From Dermacentor variabilis (Eukaryota > Arthropoda > Arachnida > Ixodida > Ixodidae): a stretch of 64,000 nucleotides of DNA. The stretch covers positions 219,107,673 through 219,171,672 of the forward strand of contig NC_134568.1 of NCBI RefSeq assembly GCF_050947875.1, written 5' to 3'. The position numbers and the translations under genes were made by a program. Shown here piece by piece: positions 23,001 through 35,400 of the stretch. The stretch's first letter is position 1. Each line of letters starts with the position of its first letter. The notes under the pieces were generated by a model, which worked only from the letters and a program-made list of their open reading frames with translations, searched no databases and had not been told where the DNA came from.

Positions 23001-26000
23001 ACTACATTGTACTCACTGCATTAAGAACTTGCATTGCCATTGATCATTGTTTTGTACATCGGTGGAGTATTAACGAAAGGCAGCTGTCTTTCATGAACTT
23101 GAGCCTATTAAGAAAATTGCTGTTATCTTGCTTCTACAAATTTTGGCAAAATCTGTGGCATTATTTACAATGAAGGCCAATGGCATGCATGCATGCATGC
23201 AGCATCAGAAAACAATGCTTTTTCATCTGAACACGTCTCATGGAACAAGTTTATGTATATCTTGCTTCTTTTCATCGGTGTTTTGTTCTTGTTTTGATGT
23301 AAACTCTGCACTGTCTTGAGCTCTGGAACATAACTTATTTATACATATTTTTTGCTTGTACGGCACACGAGCACTTGAAGCTATGTCACATTTATTGTGT
23401 CTAGTATAAAGAGCGTACATAGTTCGCTAGGCCAAGTTGCATTGTCACACCAGAAGCTTGTATTTTGAGCAAGCCTGCTTGCTTAGTAATCAAAACACAC
23501 CTGTGCAGCACATGGAAATGTTTGCAGAGTGTAATCATTTGACGAACTTGAAAATAAAGCTAACTATGTGCTAAGGTTGGTCATGGTACAACAGGTTGTT
23601 GCTGTCTTTTGCATGGTGGGCAAACTAAGGGCCCCTCACCAGGCCACATAGCAAATTTTGGTTATACGCTGCAAGTTGTTACGCACCCTTTAGGGAGTGT
23701 TCTGCCTCAAGAGTTTTTTAAATTGGTTCATTAATAGCCAAAATAGACATATTTCAGTGCCACGAACCTATGATTTCAGGAGGTAAGCATCACTGCCAAC
23801 ATGCACTCTTCCTGCCCTCGTCTAGCCTCCGCAAACAAGATTCCTTCCCTGCGTTCTTCCATACTGGAGCTAGAGGATCACGTGACGCATACGTTGCAGG
23901 CCCTGCCTTCCTTTTTTTTTCCTACTTTTTTTTTTTCTGAGCGGCAGTCTTTCGCTGACAGTCTCATGTGCGCACTGTTGTGTTTACCTTGTTTTGTGTA
24001 GTGCACAATTTTGTGCACTGTGCATAAGAACAGCTCACTAGCGGTATAAGTCAGTGCTACACGAACACTGAGGCAGTTGTAAGCGGATCACCAATAATGA
24101 TCGCGCACTGGAACACTGTAGAAAATGACAGTTTCATTCACTGCGTGCGCGACTGCACGACATGGGAACAAGCAGACGAAACAGAAGTATCTCTCTTGCT
24201 ATGGTACGAAGCAAAACAAAGACTTGCAGACATTCAGTTTGTGGGTTTTATTATTTCTCTAAACTTTAATTTGTCTACTGAAGCAATGATTAAACAAATA
24301 ACTGATGTTGCTCTGAGTAATTATCGAAGTCGCGTGCCGCTGTGAGCAACATCACAGCACTGCCATGGATGTAGGTGCACTTGCGCAATAAATGTTGGCT
24401 CTCTGGCTGGGAGCATGGCGCCCATGAGGTAAACGGCGTTTGGTTTAAAATTTAAGCTCCTCATGCGGTGCATAATACTTTGCAGGCATAATCATTAGCG
24501 TGCATTACATGCACTGTGCTTGTCAGTTCAAAATGGCCAGACCAGGTGAGGGGCCCTTTAAGACTTGTAGTGGTATGCACAGTATACATAGGTTAAAAAA
24601 GCCTTGAACCACTCATTGAGCTTGGTGTGTAAATACGTTTTGTGGGTAGAGCATGGAGCTGTGAACATATCGGCTAAGTTTTGTAGGTACACGCGGTTTG
24701 TGAATCTAGCAAGTGGAATGTAAAGATAGCTCCACCTATGTTCAAACTGAGGACTCTTCCTTGCCAACTTTGTAACTGCTAGCGAGCAGGTGGCAGCAGC
24801 CCATAGACACCACCCATTGGGCTATTATTTCGATTAGGTTTTTGATGAGTGGAGCACACAAGGTTGCATGCTTATTATGCGCAACCATCCAGGTCTGTCA
24901 GTAATTACTGTAAACGGAAGTGGCATTCTTTCCATCAGGTTCCTCGGGACTAGGCCCTTTTAGAGCTACACCAAAGAGTAACACAAAGTTGGTTTAGACT
25001 GGTAATGTTGTTCAAAACTTTAAATTTTCATTTAAGTAAAAGAAGGGTTAATGACTAGTGGAGGAAAATGAAGGCTAAACTTCTGTTTTTTTTAATTGTA
25101 AGCTGACACCTCAGTATCAGTATGTCAGTGTGACATTATAAATTTCGAAGTAAGTTCTCATATTTGGGGCATTTTGGTGCAGGAAGAATTTTTGAAATTT
25201 GTTAGGTTGGGGGGTCTCTGGTTCCCTTAATATGCAATGTAGTCTTTACTGAAAAATGATTAATCATCTAGACCTGAGTAGACAATTTTAAAGCCCATTA
25301 CGTCACAACAAACTGGTACATCACCCCTTGAACTATAATTCATTTTCCGTCTTTTCTAGCTTACCAGACATCCTCTCAGCATCAAAGTGGCAGTTTTGCT
25401 ATTGCAAATGATCAATACTGCTTAAATTAAAGTTTTATCTTTAGTCTTCCTTTTTGAAAGCTTATATCATAAGAAGCCAACAAACACTGACACCAAGGAC
25501 AACATATGGGGAATTACTTGTGCGTGATAAACGAAATAAAGAATTGGTAGAGCATCGCACGCGAAATGCGAAGGTTGTGGGTTCAGTTCCCACCTGCGAC
25601 AAGTTGTTTTTTCATCCACTTTAATTTCCATTAATTTATCGTTTCTTTATTTTGTTTATCACGCACAAGTAATTTCCCCTATGTTGTCCTTGGTGTCAGT
25701 GTTTGTTGGCTTCTTATGATATGAGTAATAAAAATCGGGCCCCTCGGTTAACCCCCTTTCTTCTCATTTTTTGAAAGCTTGTGATACAATGCCCTTTTTT
25801 TTTGGGGGAAACTTGAAGGAACTACAGAATTCAAGATGGCTACACCTGTTTCCAGAAGCAGCTATTTACGTTTTATTTAATAGATTCAGAATCCACAAAG
25901 TTCACTTGTTGACGTGATCAGCCACAGTATATCTCCGAGGTAAACACATACTTGGGAAGTGTTTTGTGTGTGCTTTTATGAAGCTTGAATTAGCTTACCA

Positions 26001-29000
26001 ACTTTCTAAACAGTGATGCTGACAATTTGCCTAGCCTCCAGAATGACACATGGGTTATCTAAGTGGTAATGTGCACACATGTATTAATTTTTCTTATTGT
26101 CTTCCATTGTGTTGGATAATCGTATGATGCTAAATTGACATATAATTGGCAAAATGTAAATTTTAGTACTTGTGTTTTGTGTAAAGTTTTGCATACATGG
26201 CACACTTCAATAGAAAGGAAAAGGCAGGTAGCCGGACAGGCCATCTTGCTAGATTTTATGATAAAGTGCACTGGTGTTACACTCTTTAAAAATGAAAACA
26301 ACATTTATGACATTCCTGTCACTAGTAGTTTCACGACACCTTCTCTCTACTTTTTTTCTGTGCATGAGCACGCATTTATCATTTGTTGTTGTGGTTTTTA
26401 TTTAAATGGGTGATTGTCTAGCATATTAGCTGGGACTTAATCGTCTAAAGAGTTCATGTGCCATATGTTTCAAGCAGCATGTGTGTTGAGGTGAGTTCCA
26501 TGCTTTCTAGCAAGCTTTCTATCTTGTAGCTCTAGCTTTCACTCTCTATTGAAAATAGTCTTTTGGTAGCAGTTCTTGTTCTTATTTGAGGTTCCTAGTG
26601 TAACTACAAAGGGACAGGAGTGGAGGTTTTTACTATACGCAAATGTGTATACCTTTAAGTAGGTAGGAAGGGAAGAAAGAAAGGTTATTCTACTTTTTTT
26701 AAAGTAATGATGGACTATAGTTGGGTACTTGAGAGATGCTCAACAATTCTTGAACAAAATGTTGATTCCTTATTTTTTTTCTTTCTTTGGGCTTTATAGC
26801 TTCAGTGCACCTTTAAGAGGAACTGTTCACACAAAATTCTTTTTGTTGATTATTTCTTGATGGCCCACTTTCCTATTTGATACTAACTTCTAGTGTCCTG
26901 GAGTGCCGTGTTGCCTCTAAGTATTGAAAAAATTTATTCATGCAGCCTTCCTAAAGAAGAAAAGAAGTAGCCAGGTAAACTATTAAAAATATTCTATGGG
27001 CAGCTCACCAAGAAATGGACTAGTATCGATGGCAATAGTTGGGCTTCTTCCTGTGAACAAGAACAACTACAATAACTGATAAGCATAGCCTTACCATGCA
27101 AATATAATTTTAATTTAGTAAATCACATTAGATCCACTGCTAAACATTTCATAAGTATTTATTTGCTTCTCCTGAGAAAGACAAATCTTTTTTTTTTTAT
27201 GATATTGCACTCATGTTCATGCAGAAGAAAATAAATAAAAAAATGTGTTGAATGTCTCTGAACTGCACAGTGGGTTATGAGGGACGCTATAGTGGGCTGC
27301 TTTGGATTAATTCTTACCATCTTTGTTTCTGTAACATGCACTTAAAGCATGGCACATGACATGCACAAAAACAGTAGCCACCTGTAGATGGCTTGCTTGA
27401 GCAAATCAGAATAGTGGTGAAAAAAAAAAAAGTGAATCTTTTTATTCAGAAACACTTTATGCATGGTGGTAATTGAATAGCATAAAATAAACTGCATAAT
27501 TTTGCATTGATTTAGCAAGCTGCTGCCCTGTTGGTGCTTGGATTCCATGAAGGCAGCTATAAACATTGGTCCTAGAATAATGTTTTGAGTGGTGTGCAAG
27601 AACTGTGGCATGAAGGACAACTCTGTCAATTTTGTTGACCATGGCTGCTATTATGGACGCTTGTCAAATTCTGCCATATTGTCAGCTGTGATTGGAAAAT
27701 CAATACAAGTTTTGAAAATGTTTTGTACTTGCCAACGTTCCTGAATGTTTTTAATTTTGCGAATTTGGGCTTGTTTTACTATTTTTCTTATGCTGTGTCA
27801 AGTCTGACAAAAAAAAAAGTTGTTCTGTTTACAAGAAGGTTTTGCTCATGTCCCTGAAACTTCCATTAGAAATCTTCTGATGGTGAATGGATGCAAGAGG
27901 GGGGTACTTGCTTCAAGCAAGTTTATACAGACAAGTTCCTAAAGCAGGTGAAATCTGCGATGCCAAAGTTGCTGAAAAAGTCAGTTATCTAAAAATATTG
28001 TGTTTCTTGTTCACATTTGCTGTGCAAAGTTTGTCACTGCTTGTCATCTTTAATAAAGTGCGGATGTTTCAGTAAAACAAGTTCTTGGGCGATTTGGTCA
28101 CTTACTGCAGGCATAACAGCAGGGCAAAAAAAAAAAAAAAACGCACACAAAAGAAAGGAACATGTCCGTCAGTGATTCTTGTGTGTGTTATTTTGGCGCT
28201 GCTGTTATGCCTGCAAAAATTTGTATGGTTCCCTTAAAAGGCATGTGCTCAGGGCAAGCTTCTGTAAAAAAACAGAAGAAAATGTGTACTGTCTCCCTGC
28301 TCAATGTCATGTCTACAGGATTTTATGAATTTTAAAGTTTGCAGGTTGGTTGGTCTGAAATTCCTGCACATTGTCCTCAATAAAGCATAGCGAATGATGC
28401 CGCATTGATTTCAGACAAAGACACACAATGGCCGCGATTAGATCTGGGGCATGAAACAACTTCATATATAGTAAGACTGTTCTACAGAAAGCAGTTACAC
28501 GAGTGCCGAGTTGTGTGAGATTTTGCTCACTTAAGGAATGCATGGCTTCCTGAAATGTAAAAAATAACACAGTTGTACGTGCTGTCAACATTCGACACCA
28601 ACTTTTCGGTGACGAGGAGCGAAGCTGTGCTGAAACCGTTTAACCTACCGTGTGATTGATCTCAGTGGTTGTGCTGATGACACACTCGTGTCGCTGAAGC
28701 ATGTGAAGATTGTAAAAAACGGTCCTTAAGGCCTCTCCTAAACTCTCCACTTGAAAAATGCTAATGTGCTCACACTAAAGGAATTAGCATGCTTGATTTA
28801 TTCTGTGAGCAATTTCCTCGGTGTGACTGCAGTGGCTTTCAAGGGAAATTGCCACCACAACTGCCATGAAGCTTCACTGTGCTATTCTAAAAATTTTCTA
28901 GTGACTGCCACCCATCCTCTGATGTATAGATGGATTCCTCTTGCAGGTGCACAAATCAGACAGCAGTGGTGGGGCAGTCACTGCTGCACTCCCCCCCCCC

Positions 29001-32000
29001 CCACTTCTGCCCCCATTTTTCTCTTTGCCCCTTTCCTTTCATCATGTACATCTATAATATCATGAAAATTTCTAATTAAGAACCAACATATTTCATTAAA
29101 AATGTGCTCACTTAAGCTGGATAGTAATTGATTAGAAGTCCACCTTAAAGGTCTAGTCACTTGCTGAAGTTAGTGTGATCATGTTTTTATGGGCTGGGCT
29201 TGTAAAGCAGCATTGTTTCTGTGTTTTCATTGCAGCTAAAATTCAGAGTCTGAAGCACTCGGTACCAAAGGGTGACAAAAAGAGAAAAAAAGACGTTGCA
29301 GCTGAGGTAGCCGTACTTGAAGCTGAGTTGGAAGAGAAGCATAAGAAAGACTTGGAGGAGTTTGTTGCCTTGCAAAGTGATGGTGTAGCCAATGGTGAGC
29401 CAGAGGTAACGTATCAATTTAATTGTCCTTTTCATGGTGACAAAATAGGCAAATAAATTGTTGATGCAACATATCAGAACACGAGTGGTACATGCAGGTG
29501 GATGGTGTGACTGATGAACTCGATGCTGTTAGCCTGCATGAACACATTGTGAAGCAAAGTAAAGCAAGCAAAGCAGAAAAACGCAGGGTAAGCCTTTCTT
29601 AGTTTTACTTGAATCTGCTGCGAAAATCTCACTCATTTGTTCCAGCCACCGTAGATGCTAGAAACTCCCACTGAATAATTAAAGCTGCAAGATGAGTGGG
29701 AATACTGCTGAAAATCCAAGTTTTCAGTTTGTCACATGTCTTGTTTATTTTGATTTCATATTCAACATTGTTACCAAAAAGACTGCCTTATACCTTTAAG
29801 GCTTAAACTTCTGTTTGCTGGAAATTTAGTTTTTACTGCATTTCTTGGTTTATTAATTACCCTGCCAGGACACACTGAAAATGTGAATTTTTGTTTAGTC
29901 TGATTGTGCTGAAAAATGTGGAGTTCACACTTGAGCTCCATTAACTTTGTGTTTTCCACACCTGAAGTTAATGGAGATTCAGGTCTACTACTACACATTT
30001 TACATGCAGTGTACTTGAAACGGCTATTTCAGGAGTTTGCCTTATAAGACATTACTATCAAAAACAGTGAAAGAAGAGAACCTTCAACATAGTCACGCAC
30101 TGGCATAGCAAGGAACCACTCTGGCATCTTCTTTCACTTTTTTACTGGCACACTTCAGCCAAATTAAAGGCCCGCTGCAGTGAAATTGCACTTTGAGTAA
30201 ATTAGTTATAAATGAGTTGTGTATACTACTGAAGCAATCTTGACAGTGCTGCAGGAGTGGCAATTGTATAATTTTGTTATTAACAGCTTTTAAATAATGC
30301 CTTAGCAGAAGCATGTGCCTGGTGATTAGCGGATTTGATGCAAATCCCAAAACATTGCCTCCAAGATTTTCATTGTGCCACATGCACTATTTGATCTCGG
30401 AGGCAATGCTGAGTATAGAGTTATCTACAAAAATGACAAGAGCCAACTCTGGCACTACTTTCTATGGAAGCCACAAGCATGGCGGTTCAGCCAGCGTTCA
30501 GCCAGGAATGATGTTCAGTACATTGATTTGCTTAAACTTTGTCCTGCTTCCTCAAACGACTTTGTGTCTGTGCAGACTGATCATTTCTAACAAAACATTG
30601 TGTCATAAATGCTATTTGCAGTGGTTATGCATGTTCACAGCCTTATTTTTTATTTATGTTACCTTTAGGGCCCGAGGGTATTACAGAGGGTAGTGGTAAA
30701 ACGGGAAGCATAACAATGAAATATGAAAAATAAAATAAACATTGTAACATATTAGTAATTCCTAATTATACAATGTTATGTAATGCATTGTCTAATTGTT
30801 TGCAAGTACAATAAATAATGTAAACAAAATGTCTTCACAATTCCTGTTAATACAGTGTTAGCAAATGTCTTCCTTAATCATTCGCAAGTACGGCAAATAA
30901 ATAAAATAACATGTTCATCATTCCTATTTATACAATCTTAGCTAATAATGCCTTACAAAAGACCTTGTTATCAACAATCGTGACAATTGCACCGTGAAGG
31001 TGGCTCCATAATTGCGATGATCTGTGAAAAAAAGACTGACTGAACGTGTTAGTGCTGCCTGTTTGAATTTCGACTTCGTGGCGATGATCGATGCAGCTCA
31101 ATAGGTAATGAGGCTGAAAAATGAAGTCACTGTTAAGGGAGAAATGGTAATAAAATGTGTCGATCAAACAGTCAAACATGCTACTGTTCTACGAGACGCA
31201 AGTAGTGGAAGAGATAGATTGTCTTAAGTGATAGAAGAAATAGATTGTCTTTCATTGGTATTACGTATAGTGGTGAGGGAACAGGCTGGCTTCAGGAAGG
31301 GATACTCTATAATGGATCACATCCATGTCATTAATCAGGTTATCGAGAAATCTGCAGAGTACAATAAGCCTCTTTATATGGCTTTCATAGATTATGAAAA
31401 GGCATTTGATTCAGTAGAGATACCAGCAGTCATAGAGGCATTACGTAATCAAGGAGTACAGAACGCTTACGTAAATACCTTGGAAAGTATCTACAGAGGT
31501 TCTACAGCTACCTTAATTCTACAAAAAAAAAAAGCAGGAAGATACCTATAAAGAAAGGGGTCAGACAGGGAGACACAATCTCTCTAATGCTCTTCACTGC
31601 ATGCTTAGAAGTATTCAAGCTGTTAAACTGGGAGGACTTAGGAGTAAAGATTGACGGCGAATATCTCAGCAACCTTCGGTTTCCCGATGACATTGTTCTA
31701 TTCAGCAACAATGCAGACGAGTTACAACAAATGATTGAGGACCTTAACAAGAGAGAGTGTAAGAGTGGGGTTGAAGATTAATATGCAGAAGACAAAGATA
31801 ATGATAAATAGCCAGCAAAGGAACAAGAGTTCAGGATCGTCAGTCGGCCTCTAGAGTCTGTGAAGGAGTACGTTTACCTAGGTCAATTAGCCACAGGGAA
31901 CCCTGACCATGAGAAGGAAATTCACAGAAGAATAAAACTGGGTTGGATTGCATACGGCAGACATTGCCAGCTCCTGATTGGAAGCTTACCATTATCATTG

Positions 32001-32457
32001 AAAAGGAAGGTGTACAATCAGTGCATTTTACCAGTGCTGACATATGGAGCAGAGACTTGGAGACTGACAAAGAAGCTTGAGAACAAGTTAAGGACCGCAC
32101 AAAGAGCGATGGAACGAAGATTGCTGGGCATAACGTTAAGAGACAGAAATAGTGCGGTTTGGATCAGAGAGCAAATGGGCATAGACAATATTCTAATTGA
32201 CATCAAGAGGAAAAAAAATGGAGTAGGGCAGGTCATCAAATGGTAGGGCAGGTAGGGCGCTGGTTAGATAACCCTTGGACCATTAGGGTTACACAATGGG
32301 TACCAAGAGAAGGAAAATGCAATCAAGGACGACAAAAGACTAGGTGGAGCAATGAAATTGGGAAATTCGCAGGCATGTGTTGGAATTGGTTGGCGTAGGA
32401 CAGGGGTAATTGGAGATCGCAGGGAGAGGCCTTCGTCCTGCAGTGGACATAAAACAA

Positions 32458-32488
<31 letters not shown>

Positions 32489-35400
32489 ATGGTGACGGTT
32501 ATAATTTGAAAATATGAAGCTTTTCAACAAGCTTGATTGAAAAATTATGGTTATCGTGGTATGGGTCCCACACAGCTGCAGTATATTCTAACTTAGGATG
32601 CCTTAATGACTTGTAAAGTAGTATTTTTCAGGACGATGGTGTCTTAGAAGAAACTTGGAGGACACTTAAGCTTAAACTTTTGTTCCTTGTTTGTCGCAAA
32701 GAGACTATGCAGTTTGGTGTTATTTTGAGAGATGTTAAATTTTAGTGTCATGTGGATGCTTTGCCTCACCTAGGAAAAGAAACGACAAAAGGAAGTGCGG
32801 CGTGAAAAAGAGATTGCAGAACAGGAAGTGGAAAACCAGTTCCTTCCACGTGCTGTTGAGGAGAGAGAATTACGAGTAATTCTTGGAAAGCTTGGATTGG
32901 TTATTTACGAGGTAAGCAAAAATCAGTGGTGTTTCAATTTGTTTATCATGCCAGGAGATCAAGCTTTCAATATTGAAAACATAGGATATGTCGGGTGCTA
33001 GTCAGTAGCAATAAATATTGATAATGCAAAACATGGCTTATATATGGCTGTATTCTGCTTAAAGATGTTTTACAATAATTTTGGGGCTTGTTAATAAACA
33101 TCCACATTTGGAACAGCTAAAAGCAGTGAACTGCCACTTTAGAAACTATTAAAAAAATTAAAAATCAAGAACAGTTGCAGTCTGTCAGAATGGCATGAAT
33201 ACATTACATGGTTTGTCCATTTTGGCTGTAATGCCACTAATTAGGCTCTGGCACTCTATGGTGCTTGTCTTGATGTGTGGTGCATTTATCTTCTTACACT
33301 GTGATAATATAACTTAATAAACTTTGTTTTATAAGGCTATCTGTTGTGTACATGAACACACTTAGTTTTCTGTTTTTTGAGACGATGCTTTCCTTCATAG
33401 AATTTAAATATTCAGAAAAAAGAGGTTGTGAATTTGTATTTTTCAGCACTCGGGAGTGGAGCTTAGTTAGATATTATCTTTATTACATGTGCAAACAGAA
33501 GCAATCTCAGTGTTAAGTATAGTCAAGCCTCATTGTAATGAAGCTGCAACGTACACAAAAATACTTTCTTTATAAACATGCATTCATCGCATGTGAAATA
33601 TTGGCGAGCTACACTTTAGATTTACTTTGTTATATCAAATAATTAATTATATTCATGTTTGTTATATCACGGTTAAACTGTACTAAGTTTTGCTTACATG
33701 GGATTGAAGAGTGTTGTATCGTGTTGATGTTTAAGAAAGATTGTTTGCTTATTTTCTTTTTTAGATTCCTTCAGATGGAAACTGGTAAGACTTCATGTTT
33801 GGTAGTGATAACTGAATTGGTTCAGAATTATGGGAAGCCTTCAAATTTAGGCCCTTCAAGTGTTTTGAACATAAGTTTTACTAACAGCAGCTGTACTCAC
33901 TCCATCAGTGCAGCTGCATTATTTGCTTGGGCAGGGGACATGAACTAGAAGATACAAATTTTACATTAGTCAGTGTGCAGTGCTGTCCGAAGTTTCAACT
34001 GTGCCATTACTGGGGGGGGGGGGGGGGGGGGTATTCTGTAAGAGTCCACCTAGTGAACATGTACATTACGTCTGCTGCTGAAGTGCTGATTGGCAGTGGC
34101 GCCTGGCTCCCATAAACACGCAGCCCAGCCCAGCCACTCAGAAATTCTCTCACAAGCACAAATGCCAGTGAAAGTTAGCTGGAAGGCAGCCAATACTTTT
34201 GTATAGTAAATTGTGGAGATATGCATAGATGAGTGATTAGACATGTATGATCTCTATATGACTCTGTGATTAAAAACTGAGGGCATTTATCATATGTAAG
34301 TGATTTTCTAGGTGAATGAGCGTATTTTATTGTAGTGAAGCATTTAGCACTTGGGTAATAAATTCATTGCTGTGGTTGTTATCTACAGAGTGATTAGTTC
34401 AGCTGTTTCAGAGCCCACTGTATATTTCAGAATGTTATGCATAACTTTGCCTAAAGTTATAAAAATACCCACAAGTACCAAAAGTTAGACATTCATTTTT
34501 TCTGCTGCCTTTGATTCCTGGTAGGATGAATACATGCTGTATGGTTGAAATATGGGACTCTCAAGACCCCCCCCCCCCTCTCTCTCTCATTATATATATA
34601 CAAGTGGTGCTTGTTGTAGTAATCAGTTTGGAACACTGAAACCAGCTTGGTATCTTACAGAGCGCAAGTGCAGATGTGACATTTGTGTGCTCAAGATACA
34701 AAAAAATGCAGCCTTCCCACCAATACTAGACCTGCATTAGGCTATGCTCTAATTTTCCTTGATACATACCAGGTGTTTCAGCAGACTTCTCATAATGATT
34801 AAAAATAATGCATTAAACATAGAGGTTTTTTTTCAGGGGCTCATTATTCATGCTGGTGGACATTAGGAATTGCAGAATGATCACTGGTTAATAATAATTT
34901 ATTTATTAAGATGTACTCATTAACTTTCATTTGCATGCGCAGTTTATGCTTCATAATAACAGTCTCTGATGTGTGCCAGGGCTTCTGTACTTGGCCAAGT
35001 GCGGTGGCATGTAGTAGAGCTGGAGCATCAGGTCATCATGATCAAGGTGTTCAGTTGAAATTCTTATCCAAGCCACTGTGTTTGTCAGGCTTGAAATCGT
35101 GCCCAAATCTGGGAAAAAAAGAAAGTAATAGTTTCGCAATAAGTGCAAAGCAATGAACGCAATGGAAACATGTTAGAATATTACACAAAGTGTATAAGAC
35201 TCGTAGCAGTAACGGCAGCATGAATTGAAGTAACCGTAAGCTGACTCAGTAAAAACGAGTTGTTGTGCTTGGGGTTCTCTGTTTGAATCGTGCCATCAGA
35301 CAATTTCATTTATGTTTATTAATTAAAGCCAACGTCTTTCTTAGTGACTTTACCACCACTTTCTCATATTGGGTATGTTTCAAACCTCTTTCCTGGGCTG

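Larger units (their letters stand above)
19511..23626. other. OTUD6B intron 1; likely 3' UTR of the DUF3987-like transcript
   Basis: AT-rich, with no coding signal. Candidate AATAAA signals occur at 21510-21515 and 23553-23558. An (AT)n microsatellite lies at 20018-20070. Short open frames here look random. Confidence 0.5.

Noticed and set aside
22775..23173. 132-residue ORF in intron 1 as a small gene
   Set aside because: Low-complexity Cys/Leu-rich translation of AT-rich DNA without any motif.
24097..24345. ORF as transposase of the TIR element
   Set aside because: Only 82 residues, with no catalytic motif or similarity I can recognise.
25542..25600. A functional tRNA gene
   Set aside because: The 5' acceptor and part of the D arm are missing and the segment sits inside a hairpin element; it is a tRNA-derived relic.
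29394..29400. Alternative donor GTGAGC in OTUD6B exon 2
   Set aside because: Joining there to exon 3 gives an early stop; the donor at 29406 keeps the frame.
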